A stretch of DNA of 64,000 nucleotides from contig NZ_QBKT01000001.1 in assembly GCF_003054265.1 (NCBI RefSeq), positions 496,001 to 560,000 of the forward strand. The letters are read 5' to 3'. The notes below the pieces were generated by a model. The model searched no databases. It was not told where the DNA came from and saw only the letters and a program-made list of their open reading frames with translations. Of the stretch, positions 36,684 through 45,455 are shown in pieces. The translations under genes and the position numbers were made by a program. The first letter of the stretch is position 1; every line of letters begins with the position of its first letter. The stretch is from Kordia periserrulae (lineage in GTDB: Bacteria; Bacteroidota; Bacteroidia; Flavobacteriales; Flavobacteriaceae).

Positions 36684-36690
36684 GTACGGT
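36684..36690 (-). promoter_or_regulatory. GTACGGT element upstream of the double-glycine peptide gene
   Basis: GTACGGT begins 53 bp upstream of the ATG at 36631. It is one base different from the GTACGGG elements 59 bp before the two lanthipeptide-like genes. Confidence 0.38.
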
Positions 36691-36801
36691 TTGACCTTAC
36701 TTAACAGTAAAATAGCAGATTTTTGTCAATAGAAATTGATAGAAACAGTCATACTAACAACGAATTGTAAGACGCAAAAGAATAACTTTTCAAACAAAAA
36801 A

Positions 36802-36844
36802 AGAGACTGTCTTTAAAGTATAAATTACTTCAAAAACAGCCTCT
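36802..36844 (-). terminator. Long-stem terminator after the lipocalin-like lipoprotein gene
   Basis: On the minus strand an 18-bp stem with three G-U pairs (AGAGGCTGTTTTTGAAGT against ACTTTAAAGACAGTCTCT), a 7-nt loop and a following T-run lie 29 bp after the stop codon at 36873. Confidence 0.85.
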
Positions 36845-36872
36845 ATCCCTTAAGCTTACAGGCTTGCTTATT

Positions 36873-37391
36873 TTATTGCTTTGTGTACACGACTCTCACA
36901 TCTTCTTGAGCAACAGCGTTAAATCCGCCTGAATAAATTTGAAATCCTTGCGGAATTAGCAATGAAAGTTGACTATCAGAGTCAATCGTTACGGTAACGG
37001 TATATCCATCGTCTTCTATTAATGATAGATTGGAACCATTTACCGTCCAATTTGATGGAAAAATGTCGGTTTCCATCTCACAATTTAACGTGTACGTAAA
37101 CTCGTTTGTAGTTCCTGCAACCAACTCAGCTACGACGAATAAAAACGAATTAGACGTTACCAACGCAGTACCGTCTGCGTTGATTTGAATGGTTTCGTTT
37201 TGATAACAATTTGTTTCGGAAATGAGCTCATTGCTCGCTGTTCCGTCGCCGTTAAAATCGTAGGCGTTTTCTACTTCAAACGCGGTCATTCGCCACGTTC
37301 CTACTAATGGATCAACTGTTGTTACGTCATCGTCTGATGAACATGCAAATAATCCTAAACTCAAAACGGATAGTAAAATTAATTTTTTCAT
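36873..37391 (-). CDS. Lipocalin-like lipoprotein
   Basis: 172 residues. The lipobox LFAC at Cys 17 is followed by SSDDD, a polar linker typical of surface or outer-membrane lipoproteins in this phylum. The domain begins DPLVGTWRMTAFEVENA and continues with beta-strand pattern, including ETIQINADGTALVTS and NWTVNGSNLSLI, as in the lipocalin-like/DUF5004 group of Bacteroidota. Ligand unknown. It is a single gene with its own terminator, and lies 73 bp downstream of the KAP NTPase gene on the same strand. Confidence 0.75.
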   Translation of the reverse strand: MKKLILLSVLSLGLFACSSDDDVTTVDPLVGTWRMTAFEVENAYDFNGDGTASNELISETNCYQNETIQINADGTALVTSNSFLFVVAELVAGTTNEFTYTLNCEMETDIFPSNWTVNGSNLSLIEDDGYTVTVTIDSDSQLSLLIPQGFQIYSGGFNAVAQEDVRVVYTKQ

Positions 37392-37464
37392 ACTGTTATA
37401 TATTTTTTAATTGATGATGCGAAAGCTACATCAAAATACATGCCGAAAATTAGTACAAAAGAAA

Positions 37465-38934
37465 TTATAAAATCTGCTTAACGCCTTGGTAGATGTCTGA
37501 AATGGATTTGTTGGAGTAGCTTTTAAGTGTTTTAAAAAAATCTAAATTTTCACCCACATATTTTAAAAAGTAGTAATCTATTCTTTTTTCTTCTAAATAA
37601 ATTGATTTAAAAATTTTATCGTGAGCATAAAACCCTTCCGCTACATCAGTAAGATTTGCAGGGCAAAAAATAAGCATTAATCTAGCAAAACCAACACTTC
37701 GTTCTGGAAGTATGTTAGTTAAGAATATTTTTTCAAATTCTGTTTTATATAAATTATCTTCTAAGCTATTATTCACTCTTCCCCATTTATTGTTAATTGA
37801 ATCAGGATTCATTTTAAAGACTGCTTCCCTAAAAGTTTTTGTTTTTAACTTAAAATCAAAAAGTATTTTAAATAATTCTGGATTGAATTCCTTTACGGTA
37901 ATCAGATATAAGGTTAAAATCGTCTCAAAATAATTTTCGTTAGATGATTTCTCAGTGTAAATATTTCCTGTATATTCTAAAAATGGATGAGCTTCTGGCA
38001 AACTTTCTTTTGCATTCGCTAACAACAAATATTTATTCAACACCTTTTTCAGCTTTCGCGGATTGGTAAAGTGAAGCGCCCGGAAGAAATTTGCAATTCT
38101 TTCATTGAGTTTTTCTCCTGCTACATCACGCTCATCAAAATAATGAGAAACCAGTTTTAACACACTTTCATGTTTTGGCATGGAGAACGAAATATCAAAA
38201 ATTTTCTCCAAATATTCTTCTGACTTCACCGCATCTTTGTATTTGGTTTGAATCGCTTGTTGGACGGCTTTTTTATCGATGCCAAAAAAGAAAATCGTTT
38301 TCTTTCCGTAGGTAAAGAATAGTTTTATGGCAGACAGTAAATTCAGTACGTTTTCAGGCTCGCAACGATCTAAATCGTCAATAAAGATGATGTTGTATTT
38401 TTTCTTTTTTTTCTTTGTGGTGTGACATTCCCAACGAACAAATTCTGTTTTAAATTTTTCTAAAGCTTCATAAAAAGAAAGTTCTCCTTTTTCAAACTCT
38501 TTTACAAGTTCTGATGGGTTAAAATCCACACTCGGACCATTTTCGTAAAGCTGATACTTAACTTTTATAGATTTTCCAAAACCACGAAATAGTTTTACTG
38601 CGTATTTTACAAAATCCTTACTAATAGTATCAGCTTCACTTTCCTTCAATAAAAAATCTAACAACGTTTGCGGCAAATTATCGTCTTTTTCAAACTGCCA
38701 TGTATCAAAGAAAAAGGTGTTAAAATCTTCTTTTAACTCACGTTCCAAATACTTCATCAACGTACTTTTTCCACTTCCCCAATCGCCATACAACACAAAC
38801 ATTTTAATTTCATGAAATTGATCTGTATTGCTTTCCAAAATGGTTTTGATGAGTTCCGCTTTGTCAATAACGCCTAAATAATCGTTTTCCTTTTTTAAAT
38901 CTTCTATAGGTAAGTTGTTCAGTAATTTTGCCAT
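37465..38934 (-). CDS. KAP-family P-loop NTPase
   Basis: 489-residue P-loop ATPase. Walker A is LYGDWGSGKSTLMKYLE near residue 50, and Walker B is NIIFIDDLDRCEPENVLNLL near residue 180, followed by a sensor-like FFFGIDKKAVQQAIQ. This combination defines KAP NTPases (ARMS/PifA). Family members include the phage-exclusion protein PifA and membrane-associated signalling proteins. I do not see the paired transmembrane insertion common in the family, so a soluble form is likely. No partner gene adjoins it; an immune function is possible but only inferred from the family. Confidence 0.85.
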   Translation of the reverse strand: MAKLLNNLPIEDLKKENDYLGVIDKAELIKTILESNTDQFHEIKMFVLYGDWGSGKSTLMKYLERELKEDFNTFFFDTWQFEKDDNLPQTLLDFLLKESEADTISKDFVKYAVKLFRGFGKSIKVKYQLYENGPSVDFNPSELVKEFEKGELSFYEALEKFKTEFVRWECHTTKKKKKKYNIIFIDDLDRCEPENVLNLLSAIKLFFTYGKKTIFFFGIDKKAVQQAIQTKYKDAVKSEEYLEKIFDISFSMPKHESVLKLVSHYFDERDVAGEKLNERIANFFRALHFTNPRKLKKVLNKYLLLANAKESLPEAHPFLEYTGNIYTEKSSNENYFETILTLYLITVKEFNPELFKILFDFKLKTKTFREAVFKMNPDSINNKWGRVNNSLEDNLYKTEFEKIFLTNILPERSVGFARLMLIFCPANLTDVAEGFYAHDKIFKSIYLEEKRIDYYFLKYVGENLDFFKTLKSYSNKSISDIYQGVKQIL

Positions 38935-38959
38935 GAAACGTGTTTTTCTAAATGTAAGA

Positions 38960-39160
38960 AAATATCTTTTATTATGAACAGTAAGTTTTGAACATCATAG
39001 CTATTCTCGATACAATTTTTCTTCATTTCATTCCAAAAAATCACTCGAATTGACGGTTGTAGTTTTACAGAAGAAAGCAAATTCAAGAGCACTTGAGTAG
39101 AAAAAATTCTAGTCAAGAGCACAGATTCTCTACTCAAGAGCAAAAATTCCTAAACTTTTA
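38960..39160. repeat. Intergenic repeat fragments
   Basis: Around 38998-39055 is an arm related to the inverted repeat at 36283-36384 (ttctcgatacaattttt then tcactcgaattgac). 39076-39150 has three near-copies of a 20-base phrase (aagagcac followed by tagaaaaaattc, tagattctctactc and similar). No gene is visible. Confidence 0.55.
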
Positions 39161-39192
39161 AACGCCGAGCAACGCGAGTAAACGCATCAACT

Positions 39193-41820
39193 TTACAACA
39201 CAAATCGATAGGTAAACTTCATCAAAAAGATATTCTCTGGTTGCTGTCCCAAAATCTGATTGTCTAAACTTTGCAAAATGTGATTGCGTGTGTTCCCAAA
39301 ACCTGTGGTTCCTTGCGACCACACTAAGAAGAGTTCGGAGCCTGGAATGTATTCCCAACGCAAAACCAAATTGGAACGAAACTGCACAAACGCAAAATCA
39401 GGATTTCCGATAGAATAGTTGACATTGCCGTCTGCACCTTCGTCAACGAGATACGAATTGGAAGCCGTGTCAAAGCTAATTTCATTGGGCTGATATTGAT
39501 AAAAACGGTCGTTTAAATTGTCTGCAATGGAATTGGTAACGTATTTAAAATCCTTGTAGCGACCAACAGAAACAAACGGTTCGCCATAATACTGAATCGA
39601 TAAATTCGGATTGATGGTATAATTGAAACGAATTGCCGCACTCAAGGTTTGGTTGTCAATATCTCCTAAAATATAGCGTGTGGTTCCGTTATTATTTACT
39701 TCCGTTACATACTGCGTTTTGTTTGGATTGTTGTTATAGCTTGGACTGATGGAAATACGCATGGCATTCGTAGGTTGATAGGTAACATCACCACTGACTT
39801 CAAAAAACCTGAAATTGTTTTGTTTTGCTTGCGAATACACCATTCCCCAACTTGTACGCAACTTTTTACGCTCGTCTGTTCCGAAAAAAGCATAGCCAAA
39901 GTTTTCATCAGAAAATCGCCAACGCGGTCCGCCACGTAAAAAAGTATTCGTAAAAATTCTAGGTTTGTGCGCGCCGCCAAAATCAATCCACCAATTGTTT
40001 AGGAAGCGTAAATTTCCGTTGATTTCATATTGAATTCGGTTGTAGTTCCCTTCAAAATCGTAGGTAGTAAATTGTGAAAATCGTGCTGAAATTCGCCTAA
40101 AATTTCCAAAAGATTTGGTCGTTTGATACCGAACGTTTGCATACTGACGAACTTCATCTGCTTGCCGTAAAAAGCCGATGTCGTTCAATTCCAATTCTGG
40201 CGAACGCCAAATAACGCCTGCATCATAACGCCAAGTTCCGCTTCCTGCTTTTCCAAATTCTAACTTTCCTCCGGTTCCTGTCAAGGAAGTACGATTCGGA
40301 TCAACGTCTACATGTCCTGCATCCACACGCTGAAACAAATGCGTTAACGAATTTTGGGTAGCCGCAATCGCTTCTTTGCTTCCTTCTATATGACTTGCTA
40401 CGATATTTCCTTGTAAATAATAGGTTCTATCTTTCCAATTGTGTGTAAAATCTAATCCGCCCGTATACGCTGAACGATGCAAAAAGTTGAGATTGTCTTC
40501 CAAACGTCGGTTGGTTGCGGTGAAAATTCCGCCAATAAAAGTATTGCGCTCGTTGAAGTCTTTTTGCAAGCGACCGACAAAATAATTCGTCAACGGTTCT
40601 ACGAGCTCTTTTCTGCGTGTTCCGTTGTTGTCAATTTCGGCAAATTCGCGTCCTGTCACACTCTCCAACACACCAATGGACCAACCATTTTTAGTTTTTC
40701 CACTGAATTTTGCTGCGCCAATAATGGTGGAGTTTTGCGGTTGATTGACAAATTCTTGTGCTTGTGTGTTGGGAAAACCTTGTGGATTTCGCCCAATACG
40801 CCTTGAATAAAACACATTGTCTTGTCCGTTCGCAAATTGATAATCGAAAATATTTTTATTCTCCACAAAAAACGGTCGTTGCTCGCGGAAGAAAATCTGA
40901 AAACCGTCCAAGGCAATTGCGGCAGGATCGGCTTCTACTTGTCCAAAATCTGGATTGATGGTAAAATCTAAAGTCAAATCGTTCGTCACGCCAATTTTTC
41001 CATCCAAACCTGCATTTAATGAAAAATCATCACCATCACGAAACGGATTGCCATTTTCTTCTGGATAGGTATCATATTGCGTTAACAGAAACGGCTGAAT
41101 TTCCAATTGTTTTTGCGGAATGATATTTTTCAAACCGTGCAATTCGCCAAATTCACTTACCCAACCTGGCGCATCCAATGGAATTCGTTGCCATGTAGAG
41201 CGTTCTTCTTTTCTAAAAAAACGACGCTGCACTTGCAATCCCCAAATTTGTTCGTCACTTTTTCCAAAACGCAATTGACTGAACGGAATTTTCATTTCGG
41301 CAGACCAACCTTCGCTATCTACACTGGTTTTGGTGTACCAAATCGGATTCCAACTTCCGTCCCAATTATTTCCGTTATTCGAGATAAACTCGTCACCTTT
41401 TACGCCAGCCGCAGTCACAGTAAACGAAAAACCAGAGCGTAAATCGTGGTAACTATCAATATTAATTTCTACCCAATCGCCATCAAAACCATCGCGACGC
41501 GACAAGCGTTTTACAATTTTTTCGGGATTTTTATCCAACGCACGAACTGCTACATACAAAAACTTGGCATCGTACATAATTTTAAACTTTGTTTGCTCGG
41601 TTGGCGGCGTATTTTCGTCGGGGCGATTTTCAATAAAATCGCTTGCCCATTCCACTGAATTCCAACTTTCATCGTCGATAATTCCGTCTATTTTGGGTGC
41701 TTCGCCTTGTAGTACGTTCGTGGTGTAAATTCGTTTTGGAATTGATTTGGAGGTTTCTTGTGAAAATCCCCAAAAGGGAATGCACAAAAACCCCATACAA
41801 AACCATAGGAAAGATTTCAT
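39193..41820 (-). CDS. DUF5916 outer-membrane beta-barrel protein with N-terminal CBM9-like domain
   Basis: 875 residues. A signal peptide ends near residue 22 (WGFSQE). Residues of about 35-215 form a carbohydrate-binding family 9-like domain (PKIDGIIDDESWNS, then DWVEINIDSYHD). The remaining 650 residues form a DUF5916 barrel with alternating strands and many aromatic positions, ending in TYRFVL, a C-terminal Phe/Leu pattern typical of outer-membrane proteins. These proteins are widespread in Bacteroidota, and some are linked to carbohydrate or peptide uptake; the substrate is not known. Single gene. Confidence 0.85.
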   Translation of the reverse strand: MKSFLWFCMGFLCIPFWGFSQETSKSIPKRIYTTNVLQGEAPKIDGIIDDESWNSVEWASDFIENRPDENTPPTEQTKFKIMYDAKFLYVAVRALDKNPEKIVKRLSRRDGFDGDWVEINIDSYHDLRSGFSFTVTAAGVKGDEFISNNGNNWDGSWNPIWYTKTSVDSEGWSAEMKIPFSQLRFGKSDEQIWGLQVQRRFFRKEERSTWQRIPLDAPGWVSEFGELHGLKNIIPQKQLEIQPFLLTQYDTYPEENGNPFRDGDDFSLNAGLDGKIGVTNDLTLDFTINPDFGQVEADPAAIALDGFQIFFREQRPFFVENKNIFDYQFANGQDNVFYSRRIGRNPQGFPNTQAQEFVNQPQNSTIIGAAKFSGKTKNGWSIGVLESVTGREFAEIDNNGTRRKELVEPLTNYFVGRLQKDFNERNTFIGGIFTATNRRLEDNLNFLHRSAYTGGLDFTHNWKDRTYYLQGNIVASHIEGSKEAIAATQNSLTHLFQRVDAGHVDVDPNRTSLTGTGGKLEFGKAGSGTWRYDAGVIWRSPELELNDIGFLRQADEVRQYANVRYQTTKSFGNFRRISARFSQFTTYDFEGNYNRIQYEINGNLRFLNNWWIDFGGAHKPRIFTNTFLRGGPRWRFSDENFGYAFFGTDERKKLRTSWGMVYSQAKQNNFRFFEVSGDVTYQPTNAMRISISPSYNNNPNKTQYVTEVNNNGTTRYILGDIDNQTLSAAIRFNYTINPNLSIQYYGEPFVSVGRYKDFKYVTNSIADNLNDRFYQYQPNEISFDTASNSYLVDEGADGNVNYSIGNPDFAFVQFRSNLVLRWEYIPGSELFLVWSQGTTGFGNTRNHILQSLDNQILGQQPENIFLMKFTYRFVL

Positions 41821-41978
41821 ATTGTCGTTTTTTGAATGATTGATTGTTATAAAAGTAGCAAACCTTGTAAAATAACGTCAAAATTTAGTTAAATATTAAC
41901 ACTTATTAAGAAGTACAATAAATAATAAACAATACCAGTTTTATTGTTTATACTCACGTAAAGAAGTTTAATTTTACC

Positions 41979-41986
41979 TACATTTG
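41979..41986 (+). promoter_or_regulatory. Putative -7 element for the nucleotidyltransferase-radical SAM operon
   Basis: TACATTTG matches TAnnTTTG and ends 20 bp before the GTG start at 42007. No -33 TTTG at 19 bp. Confidence 0.42.
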
Positions 41987-42006
41987 ATTCGAAAAACAAC
42001 AAAATT

Positions 42007-42912
42007 GTGAGTGCCTTACAAACCATATTATATTTTTCGCTTTTCAAGTATCCTTTGACGCGGACGGAAATTTTTCAGTTTTCCAACAATCCGAATCAGA
42101 AGGAAATTGACCGTGAAATTGATGTACTTCTGGAAAAAGGCATCATTTTTAATTTTGATGGTTTTTATATTGACGTCAACGATCCTGACCGTGTAGAACG
42201 TCGTTTAAAAGGCAATGAAATGGCGCGAAACATTATGCCAAAAGCGGTAAAAGTTTCGAGAAAAATTGCCAAATTCCCGTATATCAAAAGTGTTTCCTTA
42301 TCAGGTGCTTTGTCCAAAGGATATTACGATGACGAAGGCGATTTTGACTTTTTTATCATTACCAAACCCAATCGTTTGTGGATTGCACGTACGTTGTTGG
42401 TTTTATATAAGAAAATCTTTTTGTTGAACTCTAAGAAGTATTTTTGTGTGAATTATTTCATCAGCACAGACCAATTGGAGATTGTAGAACAAAATTTATT
42501 TACGGCAACCGAAATTGCGACGCTGATTCCGTTGTATGGAAAAGAAACCTTTGAAGACTTTTTAGCAGCAAATTCGTGGGCAACACCGTATTTTCCGAAC
42601 AAACCCAAAGTCAAAACAAGTACGATTAGAGAAACGCCGAAAAGCAAACTCTCAAAAATGATTCAACGTGTATTTGATGGTGGTTTTGGATTGAAGCTTG
42701 ATAACTATTTGCAAAAACTAACCATCAAAAAGTGGATGCGAAAGTTTAAACATTTAGAGAGAGAAGATTTTAATATTGCGATGAAATCTACCAGACATGT
42801 TTCTAAACATCATCCGCAAAACTATCAAAACAAGGTGACGAAACGTTTGCGAGAACGGTACAATGAAGTTATTGAACAACACGATTTGAAATATCCTAAA
42901 AAACATGCTTGA
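42007..42912 (+). CDS. Nucleotidyltransferase-fold protein
   Basis: 301 residues starting at GTG. The first about 75 residues look like a winged-helix (PLTRTEIFQF, then IDVLLEKGIIF). A polymerase-beta-type nucleotidyltransferase site follows: SLSGALSKGYYDDEGDFDFF, with the G-(x)-S pattern and Asp-x-Asp at about residues 98-117. Whether it transfers nucleotides is unknown, but the metal-binding acids are intact. Its last 8 bp overlap the radical SAM gene, so the two are translationally coupled and likely to work together. Confidence 0.75.
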   Translation: MSALQTILYFSLFKYPLTRTEIFQFSNNPNQKEIDREIDVLLEKGIIFNFDGFYIDVNDPDRVERRLKGNEMARNIMPKAVKVSRKIAKFPYIKSVSLSGALSKGYYDDEGDFDFFIITKPNRLWIARTLLVLYKKIFLLNSKKYFCVNYFISTDQLEIVEQNLFTATEIATLIPLYGKETFEDFLAANSWATPYFPNKPKVKTSTIRETPKSKLSKMIQRVFDGGFGLKLDNYLQKLTIKKWMRKFKHLEREDFNIAMKSTRHVSKHHPQNYQNKVTKRLRERYNEVIEQHDLKYPKKHA

Positions 42913-44368
42913 TATTGTTTTTTCACATTCCTATTACTATAAGTTTGATGCAAAGCAATGGAAAAATCAAACACCGTATCCGCCCTTAGGAACGCTCTAT
43001 GCCGCTTCGTATTTGCGCGAAAACGGTTATACAGTTGGTGTATTTGATGCGAACTTACTCGACGACCCAAAAACGATACAACCATATTTAGAGAAACAGC
43101 AACCAAAAATATTTGTATTATACGATGATGGCTTTAATTATTTGACAAAAATGTGCTTAACCACCATGCGCGAAGCCGCTTTTGAAATGATTACAATTGC
43201 TAAATCGTTAGATTGCAAAGTGATTGTGTGTAGCTCGGATTCTACCGATCATTATGAAAAATATTTGGCGGCTAGCGCTGATTTTGTCATTCAAGGAGAA
43301 GGTGAAATTTCGTTGAAAGAACTAGTCGATGCATTGTCAACTAATGAAGATACGTCACAAATTAAAGGCTTGGTTTTTGAGAATGATGGCGAAATTGTCA
43401 AAAATCCAAAGCATCCTGTATTGCGAAATTTAGACGAATTGCCAATGCCTGCGTGGGATTTGATTGATATTGAACCGTATAGAAAAATCTGGGAAGCTGG
43501 TGGCAATGAATTTACGCTGAATATGGCAACCACGCGCGGTTGTCCGTTTAAATGCAATTGGTGTGCAAAACCGATTTATGGCAATCGTTACAATTCGCAT
43601 TCGCCGGAATATATTACGAAGCACATCAAATATCTCAAAGAAAATTATGGCGTGACGCGCTTTTGGATGTGTGATGATATTTTTGGCTTAAAGCCGAATT
43701 GGGTGCAAAATTTCAACAAGGAACTTAAAAAAGAAGACCTGAAAATTTCGTATTACATTCAAAGTCGTGTTGATTTGTTATTGAAAGAAGATACGATTGA
43801 AGCGTTGGCAGAAAGCGGACTGGAAGAAGTTTGGGTAGGTGCAGAAAGTGGCTCACAAGCGATTTTGGACGCGATGGACAAGGAAACGAAAGTGGAACAG
43901 ATTTATGAAGCTACACGTTTGTTAAAAGAGAAAAATGTGCGTGTGGCGTTCTTTATTCAATTTGGGTATTTGGAAGAAACCAAAGAAGACATTCAGAAAA
44001 CGATTGACATGATTAAAGAGTTGGTTCCTGACAATATTGGCGTGTCGGTTTCGTATCCGTTGCCTGGTACAAAATTTTATGAAAAAGTCAAAGATGATTT
44101 ACAACTTAAAGCCAATTGGACGGATTCTGATGATTTGGCGATGATGTTTAAAGGAACCTATAACACGCAATTTTACCGAAAATTACAGCGCTACGTACAT
44201 AAAGAATTTCGTAAAAGTCAAGCGTTTCAAAACTTTAAAAAGTTTTTCAAAAATCCATTTTCTATTTCCAAAGCAGAATTACGTTCCATGATTTTACTTG
44301 GGTATTACGTGCCTTCTGCCTTTATCGACAAGTTACAACTCAAAAACATGGAAAATACCAATGCATAG
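42905..44368 (+). CDS. Cobalamin-type (B12-binding) radical SAM enzyme 1
   Basis: 487 residues. An N-terminal Rossmann-like cobalamin-binding-type domain (about 1-150) carries TPYPPLGTLYAASYLRENG. The radical SAM core begins near residue 205 with TTRGCPFKCNWCAKP, the CxxxCxxC iron-sulfur motif. VWVGAESGSQAILDAMDK is the conserved later motif of the BchE/HpnJ-like class. This class performs methylations, cyclisations and other C-H chemistry. Substrate unknown. It overlaps the nucleotidyltransferase gene by 8 bp and the methyltransferase gene by 8 bp, forming a tight operon. Confidence 0.9.
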   Translation: MLDIVFSHSYYYKFDAKQWKNQTPYPPLGTLYAASYLRENGYTVGVFDANLLDDPKTIQPYLEKQQPKIFVLYDDGFNYLTKMCLTTMREAAFEMITIAKSLDCKVIVCSSDSTDHYEKYLAASADFVIQGEGEISLKELVDALSTNEDTSQIKGLVFENDGEIVKNPKHPVLRNLDELPMPAWDLIDIEPYRKIWEAGGNEFTLNMATTRGCPFKCNWCAKPIYGNRYNSHSPEYITKHIKYLKENYGVTRFWMCDDIFGLKPNWVQNFNKELKKEDLKISYYIQSRVDLLLKEDTIEALAESGLEEVWVGAESGSQAILDAMDKETKVEQIYEATRLLKEKNVRVAFFIQFGYLEETKEDIQKTIDMIKELVPDNIGVSVSYPLPGTKFYEKVKDDLQLKANWTDSDDLAMMFKGTYNTQFYRKLQRYVHKEFRKSQAFQNFKKFFKNPFSISKAELRSMILLGYYVPSAFIDKLQLKNMENTNA

Positions 44369-45146
44369 CGATTTTGATGTAGCAGCGGCGCAATATGACG
44401 CTATTTTTACGTATTCCAACATTGGGAAAGCACAGCGAAAACTGGTTTTTAAGTATATCAATCCAATCATTAAACAAGATAAAAAACTATCTATTTTAGA
44501 GTTAAATTGTGGAACTGGCGCAGACGCGATTGAATTTGCAAAGTTAGGTCACGACGTCATTGCCACAGATATTTCTTCGGGAATGATTGAAGTTGCCAAC
44601 GCAAAGCCACATCCTGAGAATGTGCAGTTTCAAGTGCAAGATATCAATACCATTACCAAAGATACGTTCCACAAGCAATTCGATGTTATCTTTTCAGATT
44701 TTGGGGGAATTAATTGTTTATCACATGAGCAATTGCAAACATTTTTTAAAAATGCTGCGGACTTGCTCTTACCAAACGGGACATTAGCCATTGTTCTCAT
44801 GCCAAAAAATTGTCTGTGGGAACGTTTCTATTTCACACTAAAAGGCGACAGAAAAAAGGCAACGCGTAGAAACACTACCAAAAGCATTGTTGCGAATGTA
44901 GATGGTGTTGGCGTAGACACGTGGTATTACAATCCGAAAGACATTTCTGCAGCAGCGAACAACTATTTCAACACTAAAAAAATAAAACCCATTGGCGTGA
45001 CCATTCCGCCCTCGTATCTGGAGCAATCGTTTGTAGCAAAATTTCCAATGCTGAATATTTTCAAAGGAATTGACTCAATAGTAACAGCTTCTTCCCTAGC
45101 AAAGTATGCAGATCATTTTTTGATTGTCCTTGAAAAAAGAAGCTAG
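44361..45146 (+). CDS. Class I SAM-dependent methyltransferase (operon 1)
   Basis: 261 residues. The SAM-binding motif I is LELNCGTGADAIEFAKLG near residue 50, and motif II acid is IATDISSGMIEVA. The middle has DVIFSDFGGINCL. The chosen start is ATG 44361 (MHSDFDVAAAQYDAIF), inside the last codons of the radical SAM gene; an upstream in-frame start would overlap by 71 bp more and lacks family similarity. Likely methylates a product of the same operon; the acceptor is unknown. Confidence 0.87.
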   Translation: MHSDFDVAAAQYDAIFTYSNIGKAQRKLVFKYINPIIKQDKKLSILELNCGTGADAIEFAKLGHDVIATDISSGMIEVANAKPHPENVQFQVQDINTITKDTFHKQFDVIFSDFGGINCLSHEQLQTFFKNAADLLLPNGTLAIVLMPKNCLWERFYFTLKGDRKKATRRNTTKSIVANVDGVGVDTWYYNPKDISAAANNYFNTKKIKPIGVTIPPSYLEQSFVAKFPMLNIFKGIDSIVTASSLAKYADHFLIVLEKRS

Positions 45147-45455
45147 TGAGTCATCTCGACTACGCTCGATGTGATAATTTTCAACCACCATTCTAAATAA
45201 GCAGATACACGAATTGAAATTTTAGAACTCAGTAAAACATCTTTATATTTACGATTGAGAATTCACGATAACGAATAACGAATAACGAATAACGAATAAC
45301 GAATAACGAATAACGAATAACGAATAACGAATAACGAATTAGGAATTAGGAATTAGGAATTAGGAAAATTACAAACTAACGAAAAACAAACAACACAAAA
45401 CCTTGAATCATTGAATCTTTAAATTCTTGAATTGAGCATAGCGAAAAGCGACAAA
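45147..45455. other. Intergenic gap between the two radical SAM operons
   Basis: Contains the heptanucleotide arrays at 45270-45360 and, before them, a short phrase (tcatctcgactacgctcgatgtg) related to dispersed repeats at 59824 and 63297. No coding frame is supported. Confidence 0.6.
45270..45360 (+). repeat. Heptanucleotide tandem arrays: ten AACGAAT then three TAGGAAT
   Basis: AACGAAT is repeated exactly ten times at 45270-45339. At 45340 the unit changes to TAGGAAT, repeated three times to 45360, followed by a partial TAGGAA. It lies 96 bp before the second radical SAM gene start. Confidence 0.95.

Noticed and set aside
45270-45360. CRISPR or coding repeat
   Set aside because: Seven-base perfect units without spacers; seven is not a multiple of three, and no long frame spans it.
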